Assembly: GCA_021160785.1 (NCBI GenBank)
Contig: JAGHBX010000659.1
Span: 1-11,354, forward strand
DNA length: 11,354 nucleotides
Source of the DNA: Planctomycetota bacterium
GTDB taxonomy: Bacteria; Planctomycetota; Phycisphaerae; Sedimentisphaerales; Anaerohalosphaeraceae
Direction of reading: 5' to 3'
This document shows positions 6,293 through 11,354 of this stretch, in pieces; within the stretch, counting starts at the first letter, position 1, and each line of letters begins with the position of its first letter. The notes below the pieces were generated by a model. That model searched no databases and had not been told where the DNA came from. It saw only the letters and a program-made list of their open reading frames with translations. Made by a program: the position numbers and the translations under genes.

Positions 6293-7452
6293 CCACAGAC
6301 GCCGTATATATGGACAACAACGCCACGACCAGGGTCGCTGGCGAAGTGATAGAAGAGATGACGCCGTATCTGGGCGAGCTTTACGGCAATCCCTCCAGCA
6401 TGCATTCGTTCGGCGGGCAGGTCGGCAAGAAGATCGGCCAGGCAAGGGAGCGCATCGCGTCGCTTTTAGGCTGCCGGCCCGAGGAGATCATCTTCACAAG
6501 CTGCGGCACGGAAAGCGACAACGCCGCGATCAAGGGCACGCTCGATATGGCGAGCAGCAAACGCACGGTCATAACCACCCGCGTCGAACACCCGGCGGTG
6601 CTTAGCACCTGTCGCGAGATGGAGCATCACGGCTATAACATTGTCGAGATCAGCGTCGATAAGAACGGCCGGCTCAACCTGGACGAACTCGAAAACAGTC
6701 TCGATGAAGATACGGCCATCGTCTCGGTCATGTACGCCAACAACGAGACAGGCACGGTGTTTCCGATTGAGCGGATTGTCTCGATGGTCAAGTCAAAGGG
6801 CATCGTGTTTCATACCGACGCCGTCCAGGCGGTGGGCAAGATTCCGATTAACCTCGCCGAACTGCCTATCGATCTACTCAGTCTGTCGGGCCATAAGCTC
6901 CATGCCCCCAAGGGCGTCGGCGTGCTTTACGTTCGCAAGGGCACCAGGCTTGCACCGTTTATGGTGGGCGGGCACCAGGAATTCGGCAGAAGGGCGGGCA
7001 CTGAGAATGTGCCGAGTATCATTGCGCTGGGCAAGGCGTGCCAACTTGCCGGCGAAAATATCGACGATGAAAACACACGCATCCGAAAGCTCCGCGACAA
7101 GCTCGAAAAGGGAATCCTCGCCACATGTCCCGACAGCAGGGTCAACGGCGACACCCAAAATCGGCTGCCCAACACCACTAATATCAGCTTCGAGTATATC
7201 GAGGGAGAGGCGATTCTTCTCATGCTCAACCGTTTCGGCATCTGCGCCAGCAGCGGATCGGCCTGCACCAGCGGATCGCTGGAGCCGTCCCATGTCCTGC
7301 GCGCGATGGGCGTGCCCTTTACCGCCGCCCATGGCTCGATACGTTTCAGTCTCAGCCGCTACAGCACCGAAGACCAGGTCGATTTCGTCATTGAAAAAAC
7401 GGCCCCCATCGTCAATCGCCTCCGCGAACTAAGCCCCTTCGTAACAACCTGA
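6289..7452 (+). CDS. nifS: Cysteine desulfurase, NifS type
   Basis: This 387-residue PLP enzyme removes sulfur from L-cysteine as a protein persulfide, leaving alanine, and feeds NifU. Landmarks are MDNNATT at the start, the GNPSS(M)HSFG loop, VEHPAV (His101), YANNETG (149-155), TDAVQ (Asp177 and Gln180 around the cofactor), the PLP lysine in LSGHKLHAPKG (Lys203) and the catalytic cysteine in SSGSACTSGS (Cys326, against Cys325 in Azotobacter NifS). The short SGSACTSGS loop is that of group I (NifS/IscS) enzymes rather than the SufS group. The start overlaps the nifU stop by 4 bp (ATGA) with a purine-rich GGGGGGACGG site inside nifU, pointing to translational coupling and matched amounts. It is the last gene of the operon and converges with the minus-strand cluster 49 bp downstream. 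Confidence 0.96.
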   Translation: MTTDAVYMDNNATTRVAGEVIEEMTPYLGELYGNPSSMHSFGGQVGKKIGQARERIASLLGCRPEEIIFTSCGTESDNAAIKGTLDMASSKRTVITTRVEHPAVLSTCREMEHHGYNIVEISVDKNGRLNLDELENSLDEDTAIVSVMYANNETGTVFPIERIVSMVKSKGIVFHTDAVQAVGKIPINLAELPIDLLSLSGHKLHAPKGVGVLYVRKGTRLAPFMVGGHQEFGRRAGTENVPSIIALGKACQLAGENIDDENTRIRKLRDKLEKGILATCPDSRVNGDTQNRLPNTTNISFEYIEGEAILLMLNRFGICASSGSACTSGSLEPSHVLRAMGVPFTAAHGSIRFSLSRYSTEDQVDFVIEKTAPIVNRLRELSPFVTT

Positions 7453-7501
7453 CGCGCCTGTTGCAAGAACCCATATTGGACGCTTGTTGCTTTTGATTTG
7501 G

Positions 7502-7909
7502 TTATTCCGATTTCTCTGAGACGGTTTTGCCGATCTCAACACACGTTTGCAGCCATTCGATGGTCTCTTGGAAATCTGTAAAAGCGCCTACCTGAAAGCC
7601 CCTGTTTCTTGCACAGAGTTCGAGAAATCGGGCCTTGTCGAACTGGTGGTCGGGCCTGCTGAGAACGGCGATCTTGTTGCGAAAGGCCGATCTGTGCCTG
7701 CCGAGTTCCGTTACTAATTCGTACATATCGAACAATGTCAGAGTGCCGTAAGCGTCCCTGGCATCGAGAAGTATTTCGTAATCGGCGGGAGGTTCTGCTA
7801 TGGCAGCCAACTCGATGAGTATTTTCTTGCTCTGCTCCAGGTCCGGTTCACCGGTAGGGTGGGTTTTTATGAAATCCTTTGCGCTAATGAGTTTGTAAGT
7901 TGTTTCCAT
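7502..7909 (-). CDS. Small SpoIIAA/STAS-like cytosolic protein
   Basis: This 135-residue protein has no signal peptide or membrane segment. After a charged opening (METTYKLISAKDFIKTHPTG), residues 40-125 alternate strand and helix as in STAS-fold proteins: YEILLDARD (strand), LFDMYELVTELGRH (helix), NKIAVLSR (strand), FLELCARNRG (helix), FQVGAFTDF (strand) and QETIEWL (last helix). The pattern DARD..G....DMYEL...L..HR..F..KIAVL and the late AFTDF..ETIEWL recall SpoIIAA-like conserved hypotheticals. No phosphorylatable serine typical of true anti-sigma antagonists stands out, so partner-switching is not claimed. It is the last gene of the minus-strand set, 63 bp after the lipoprotein gene, with only a weak ribosome site (GAGA) before the ATG. 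Family assignment is by pattern and moderate; function unknown. Confidence 0.7.
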   Translation of the reverse strand: METTYKLISAKDFIKTHPTGEPDLEQSKKILIELAAIAEPPADYEILLDARDAYGTLTLFDMYELVTELGRHRSAFRNKIAVLSRPDHQFDKARFLELCARNRGFQVGAFTDFQETIEWLQTCVEIGKTVSEKSE

Positions 7910-7972
7910 TGTGTCGGTTCTCGATTTTCAATGTCAAGCTCTGGCTCTCTGCTTTCACTTTGGTCTCTTGAA

Positions 7973-8560
7973 TCAGCCCATTTTCTGCAGAACCGCCTTG
8001 AACTCAGGTGCGGTTACGGTCATTTGACTGCCCTGTATCCTGTATTTTGCATTGACTATGTAGCCGGGCTTGTTGATGATGAGCGTGTCGCCGACGATCC
8101 GATAGTGCTCCTCTGTTATGGTCGTTGTGCCTCCGGGCTCGTATTTTGTCGTAACGACCTCGCCGTTGGATTTGAATTCGACAGTTATCGAATCATATAT
8201 CGGCGGATCATCCATGTCGAGTCTGGTGACTTTCCACCGGGTGCCGGTCAGCGAAGTGGGGGTGTTATAGTCGTAGACCGCCGCCCGCTTCTTGTCGCCC
8301 TCATTACCGATTATGTAGCCTGCACCCGCACCAATGGCGGCGCCTGCCAATGTTGCCCCGGTACTGCCGCCGATGACCTGGCCCGCCAATGCGCCTATTC
8401 CGGCACCCGTCAGTGCGCCCGTCTTGGCCTGTGTGTCACAGCCTGCAATCGCAAAGACCAATGCAAGCAGGGACACAAAAAGACATTTGAACCACTGTCG
8501 AAGATGTAAAGTTCCATATCCGCCGATGCTTCGGCTTTGTGTTGTTCTGTTTCGTTTCAT
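7973..8560 (-). CDS. Glycine-zipper lipoprotein with C-terminal beta domain
   Basis: This is a 195-residue protein. The N-terminus has a long basic stretch, a hydrophobic segment (about 25-39) and the lipobox AIAGC with Cys41 as the lipidated residue. Residue +2 is Asp (CDTQ), which in enteric bacteria keeps lipoproteins in the inner membrane. Residues 47-86 are a glycine zipper (TGALTGAGIGALAGQVIGG and GATLAGAAIGAGAGYIIG), a helical hairpin that packs in membranes and resembles the zipper of SlyB- and OmpA-like lipoproteins. Residues 100-195 look like a small beta barrel: SLTGTRWKVTRLD, SITVEFKSNGEVVTT, HYRIVGDTLIINK and YRIQGSQMTVT, similar in style to META or lipocalin-like domains. The start follows GAAAGGA (8574-8568, 7 nt spacing) and no other in-frame start fits the signal. 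It lies 65 bp after the 702-residue gene and is probably co-transcribed. Exact role unknown. Confidence 0.85.
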   Translation of the reverse strand: MKRNRTTQSRSIGGYGTLHLRQWFKCLFVSLLALVFAIAGCDTQAKTGALTGAGIGALAGQVIGGSTGATLAGAAIGAGAGYIIGNEGDKKRAAVYDYNTPTSLTGTRWKVTRLDMDDPPIYDSITVEFKSNGEVVTTKYEPGGTTTITEEHYRIVGDTLIINKPGYIVNAKYRIQGSQMTVTAPEFKAVLQKMG

Positions 8561-8625
8561 GTTACGTTCCTTTCATAATCAATTCGTTGTCATATTCCTG
8601 ATTACATAAATCGTTGGTCTGGTCA

Positions 8626-10734
8626 TTATCTTCTGCCCCTGCCGCCGCCACCGGAACGTCCGCCTCCGGATCTTCGGCTTTGGTTGAAATCTCTGCTTCT
8701 GGATGATCCTCGTTGACGTGCGGAGTTGTGTCGGTTGAGATTGGAAAAATCTCGTTGGCGATTCCGGCCGCGGTCCGGTCTATCCCGCTCAACGGACGGA
8801 GTGAGCGGTCTTGACGTTGAAGGCCTTGCGCTGGCCCAGCCGCCCCTGTCGCGTTTCTGCCATCCGGAGTACGTTTTGCAGAAAGTGTTGCCATTGCGAT
8901 CGGCATAGACGTTGTTGGGACGCGTGGACGGACGCATTGAGGGCCTTGCCGCAGGCGGTCTTGCCGGACCGGGGCCCGGTTTACCCGCGCCGGGCCTGCC
9001 TGCAACGGGTCTGCCGCCAGGTCTGTGGGCAAGATTCCGGCGTCTGTTGTATATGTTGCTGCGGTTGTTGTTGAAATTTATGTTTCTGTTGATATCGATA
9101 TCGACATCGCGAAAACCGCGAGCCCCCCACCATCCGCCATGGTGCACATTTGAAGCAATCCAGCCGGTTGCGACTCCGGCGGCAAAAGCCCACCCATTGT
9201 AGGGATTGTAGACAGCGCCATAGCCGTAGGTTACCGGCCGAGGATAGTAGTAAGTTCCGCACCATGCCGGATAAACGTAACCTGTTCCGTAGACAACGGC
9301 GCCTCCATAGACATAGGAACCCATATACCCCGTCGTGTAGCCCACGTAAACAACATCGGGAGTGGAACCATATACGTACACATATTTGACGTTGTAGATC
9401 GGACAGCCTGGTGGAATGATGTATATTACCTGCGGAACAGCTACACATATCCGCCATGGCCCGGGCGGACTGTCGGAGACAAACCATACGCCTTTGTCAC
9501 AGCAGTAGTATTTGCCGCCGTATTGAATCACCGAGTAAGAGGTGTTGGCGGCGTAGAGCATATCGGTGTCATGGATTTTTACAAATTTGGGATTACCGTC
9601 ATAGATCACGGCGAGCTTTGCTTCACTGCGTTTGACGGTTGCGGTTTGAGGTATCTGCACATCAAGCACCGCTTCACGGGCCTGCTGTGTATCGGGTACG
9701 CTGGAAAGCACATTTGCCTTTGCCGAACCGGCGGGGATCTTCGCAAAATCGGGGGGCAGCTTGTCGCCGGGGACATACGACCACTCTCCATCGAGCTCGG
9801 CGGAGGTATACCATCGGCCCGACAGGAGGAGAAAGTAATCCTGGCTGCCTATGTGCGCCAACAGGTCGCTTTTGGTGTTGGAAAGGTAAAGAAGGTCGGT
9901 GCCGTATATTGTCGAGAACCTTGCCGGGCCGTCCAATACGATCAGTTCGGTCGGTTCGGTGGCGACGACGACCTGCGGCATACGATCGAGTTGCGGCTGT
10001 TCTATCTGTTCTTGCGTTGCATCAGGAGATTTTGCCGCACTGATCACGGAGTCGGGTGTCTGCGTGCTCGCCTGCCACGGACCCTTTATATCGGTTGCTG
10101 CCAGCCAGTCCTGGCCGCCTTTGAGATAGTAGAGTTTTGTTTTCGGCTCGAATACGATGAAGAAGGGTGTATTGACCACGCGTATCAGGTCGGAATCCTT
10201 TGTCTTCTGCAATTTCGGATCCCCGTTGATCGTTACCAGCACAGCAGGATGAGTTGTGAAAATGATCTTTGGCGGTGTAGTGTTGAGTTGGGCGGCCGCG
10301 GCTTTTTCCTTCTCGATGAGATCAAGCATCGTCAGCAGGCCATCGAGGGAGATCGTCAGGTCCCATTTGGGAATCTCGCTTTCGAGAATTCCTTTCAGCT
10401 TTTCGATCCTGGCTGGGTCGGCGTTTGGAAACTTTACTTCGCCAACATCAATATCCAGACACCTGACGATTCGATTGTCGCGATCCGTTGAAACCCTCGC
10501 ATCGATCCAGACGGCGCCGAATACCGGCTCTGTCCGGCCTTGTGGAGTTACCGCAACAGCCGCCCGGCAGGTAAGCCTGTTGCCTTCGAAGGACTCCAAT
10601 TGTGGCTGATACATCACGATCTTCGCTTCGGGGATGTCTATCTCACGGGGCCATTTCAGTGCGACGGTTTCGGCGGCAATGCAGAGTGCAGTCCCCATGG
10701 CGACAAACGTCAGCAGCGCACAGATCATTTTCAT
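8626..10734 (-). CDS. Large exported protein with three repeated modules, Tyr/Gly-rich and Arg/Gly-rich tail
   Basis: This 702-residue protein has a signal peptide (1-21, cut near ALCIAA-E). Residues 25-150 are a unique N-terminal domain. Three related modules follow at about 155-222, 253-322 and 362-430. Each starts with a P..V hydrophobic strand, then ING/LDG/YDG-(x)P, a D-T/S-D-L-(I/L/Y) turn, a strand ending KLYYL, DYFLL or KYYCC, an aromatic GRWYTS/KGVWFVS-type strand, and closes with GPW or GEW. Residues 435-540 are rich in Tyr, Gly and Val (YIIPPGCPIYNVKYVYVYG, then GY/VYG repeats). Residues 550-702 are disordered, basic and rich in Arg, Gly, Pro and Asn, ending in an RGG-like RSGGGRSGGGGRGRR. 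Homologues are often labelled carbohydrate-binding or autotransporter-like, without proof as far as I know. It is likely periplasmic or at the cell surface. The ATG follows a GGGGGG purine run; a second ATG two codons on is equally possible. Function unknown. Confidence 0.85.
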   Translation of the reverse strand: MKMICALLTFVAMGTALCIAAETVALKWPREIDIPEAKIVMYQPQLESFEGNRLTCRAAVAVTPQGRTEPVFGAVWIDARVSTDRDNRIVRCLDIDVGEVKFPNADPARIEKLKGILESEIPKWDLTISLDGLLTMLDLIEKEKAAAAQLNTTPPKIIFTTHPAVLVTINGDPKLQKTKDSDLIRVVNTPFFIVFEPKTKLYYLKGGQDWLAATDIKGPWQASTQTPDSVISAAKSPDATQEQIEQPQLDRMPQVVVATEPTELIVLDGPARFSTIYGTDLLYLSNTKSDLLAHIGSQDYFLLLSGRWYTSAELDGEWSYVPGDKLPPDFAKIPAGSAKANVLSSVPDTQQAREAVLDVQIPQTATVKRSEAKLAVIYDGNPKFVKIHDTDMLYAANTSYSVIQYGGKYYCCDKGVWFVSDSPPGPWRICVAVPQVIYIIPPGCPIYNVKYVYVYGSTPDVVYVGYTTGYMGSYVYGGAVVYGTGYVYPAWCGTYYYPRPVTYGYGAVYNPYNGWAFAAGVATGWIASNVHHGGWWGARGFRDVDIDINRNINFNNNRSNIYNRRRNLAHRPGGRPVAGRPGAGKPGPGPARPPAARPSMRPSTRPNNVYADRNGNTFCKTYSGWQKRDRGGWASARPSTSRPLTPSVERDRPDRGRNRQRDFSNLNRHNSARQRGSSRSRDFNQSRRSGGGRSGGGGRGRR

Positions 10735-10784
10735 TTCCAGTTTCCCCCCAGAACTTCATATCGCAGCTTGTCTGCGTATTTCGA

Positions 10785-11228
10785 TTATGTGGCGCCGGCG
10801 AGGATTTCTTCGGCCTCCATCCTCGCCTTGCAGGCCTCGAGACAGGCAAGCTCAGCCTCTGCAATTGCCACGACCGCATTGTCTATGCATATCCGGGCGT
10901 GCTGTTCGGCCTTTTCAGCTCTGACAATTATTTTATGTTGCGATCTTTCTTCGAGTTTTGCCGTCGCCGCTTCCTTGATGTGCTCTACCTTTTGGGCAAA
11001 CTCATTCTTGTGCTCTTTGAATTCCGTTTTGAGCCCGGCCCTGCTCTTGCCGACCTGCCTCCGTGTCTCATTCAGGGACGCTTTTACTTCTTCGATCTTC
11101 TCTGTTACCTGGGATTTCGTTTTATCGAATGTCGTCTCAAGACTCTCCTTTGCTTTGTCAAGCTGCTGCCTGACATTTTCAAGCCTCTCCTGGGCCGCGT
11201 GTTTCAGTTTTTCCGTCTGTTCACTCAT
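10785..11228 (-). CDS. Small alpha-helical coiled-coil protein
   Basis: This 147-residue protein is soluble and rich in Lys, Glu, Ala and Gln, with almost no Pro or aromatic residues. Residues 4-95 read as a long amphipathic helix with repeated E-x2-K/L spacing (EKLKHAAQERLENVRQQLDKAKESLE, then TEKIEEVKASLNETRRQVG), reminiscent of apolipoprotein- or LEA-like helices. Residues 103-143 form a second, Ala-rich helix with three cysteines (Cys114, Cys129, Cys133), in the segment RICIDNAVVAIAEAELACLEACKARMEAEEIL. A longer frame open to 11342 exists, but 11228 is chosen because AAAGGTG (11241-11235) lies 6 nt before it and the extra 38 residues are not protein-like. It heads the minus-strand gene set, with 50 bp to the next gene. 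It may be a structural, membrane-curving or stress-protection protein; this is inference only. Confidence 0.75.
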   Translation of the reverse strand: MSEQTEKLKHAAQERLENVRQQLDKAKESLETTFDKTKSQVTEKIEEVKASLNETRRQVGKSRAGLKTEFKEHKNEFAQKVEHIKEAATAKLEERSQHKIIVRAEKAEQHARICIDNAVVAIAEAELACLEACKARMEAEEILAGAT

Positions 11229-11234
11229 AATTAA

Positions 11235-11241
11235 CACCTTT
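11235..11241 (-). promoter_or_regulatory. Ribosome-binding site that sets the coiled-coil protein start
   Basis: AAAGGTG on the minus strand lies 6 nt before the ATG at 11228-11226. It supports the 147-residue form over the longer in-frame extension to 11342. Confidence 0.6.
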
Positions 11242-11299
11242 CTCAAATAGAAATAAGCTCTCCTATGAACGCCAAACCTGCTGTTGTGCGCTAAAGTCC

Positions 11300-11354
11300 T
11301 TACCGAGCTTCCTGCAACCTGGCTTTGAGTTGTTTTGCCCATTCATTCATGGCA
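11300..11354 (-). CDS. Possible C-terminal end of an upstream gene (runs off window)
   Basis: On the minus strand the frame entering at the right edge reads A-MNEWAKQLKARLQEAR and then stops at TAA (11302-11300). The composition is that of a real amphipathic helix, so this may be the tail of a gene lying mostly outside the window and in the same direction as the coiled-coil gene. It could also be a chance open stretch, or the start of a short broken gene, since the reading begins with Met soon after the edge. Too little is visible to choose. Confidence 0.25.
   Translation of the reverse strand, partial: AMNEWAKQLKARLQEAR

Noticed and set aside
7453..7501. Terminator between the converging nifS and STAS-like genes
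   Set aside because: Only a weak stem can be drawn (GCAAG with CTTGT around a broken CC/GG pair) before TGCTTTT. The stem is interrupted and AT-poor in its T-run, so no confident intrinsic terminator is called.
9523..10491. Long 322-residue plus-strand open frame opposite the 702-residue gene
   Set aside because: The opposite-strand frame has a signal peptide, repeated modules and a coherent tail. This one has no domain logic and is an antisense shadow.
11250..11278. Promoter for the minus-strand set (TTGGCG-N17-TTCTAT)
   Set aside because: Both hexamers match poorly and the start would lie almost on the ribosome site. It is possible but not better than chance in this composition.

Overview
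The window is bacterial and most likely from Planctomycetota, Phycisphaerae-like. That placement is an inference. It rests on the secreted beta-helix protein at the left edge, whose wording (DGTYTG, GNRDLDFNGKAI, RSQNGPENCI, GLTITGGYS) is typical of the large surface-protein families of that group, and on a full-length NIF-type NifU/NifS pair in a moderately GC-rich genome with envelope proteins of Gram-negative type. No 16S rRNA or other decisive marker is present.

Layout. Positions 1-401 (minus) hold the N-terminal part of an exported right-handed beta-helix protein, with a near-consensus promoter. Positions 402-732 are a non-coding divergent control region with T-rich direct repeats, a G9 tract and a TGGTAG/CTACCA dyad in front of the plus-strand operon. 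Positions 733-7452 (plus) are one tightly packed operon: Rrf2/IscR-type regulator, cysK, cysE, nadA, metY, nifU, nifS. Gaps are 17-26 bp, one is 84 bp, and nifU and nifS overlap by 4 bp. Positions 7502-11228 (minus) are four co-directional genes converging on nifS: in transcription order a small alpha-helical coiled-coil protein, a 702-residue exported protein with three repeated modules and a Tyr/Gly- then Arg/Gly-rich tail, a glycine-zipper lipoprotein, and a small SpoIIAA/STAS-like protein. The last 55 bases may carry the C-terminal end of another minus-strand gene.

How the genes work together. The plus-strand operon reads as a complete sulfur route. CysE makes O-acetylserine, CysK turns it with sulfide into cysteine, NifS removes the sulfur from cysteine as persulfide, NifU builds and hands on Fe-S clusters, and NadA, an oxygen-sensitive [4Fe-4S] enzyme of NAD synthesis, is a likely client. 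MetY takes sulfide into homocysteine and methionine. The first gene is a regulator with four clustered cysteines that could read cluster status and feed back on the operon through the dyad overlapping its promoter. No nitrogenase gene is visible, so NifU/NifS here probably serve as the housekeeping cluster machinery. The minus-strand genes look like an envelope or stress-related set; their functions are not known to me.
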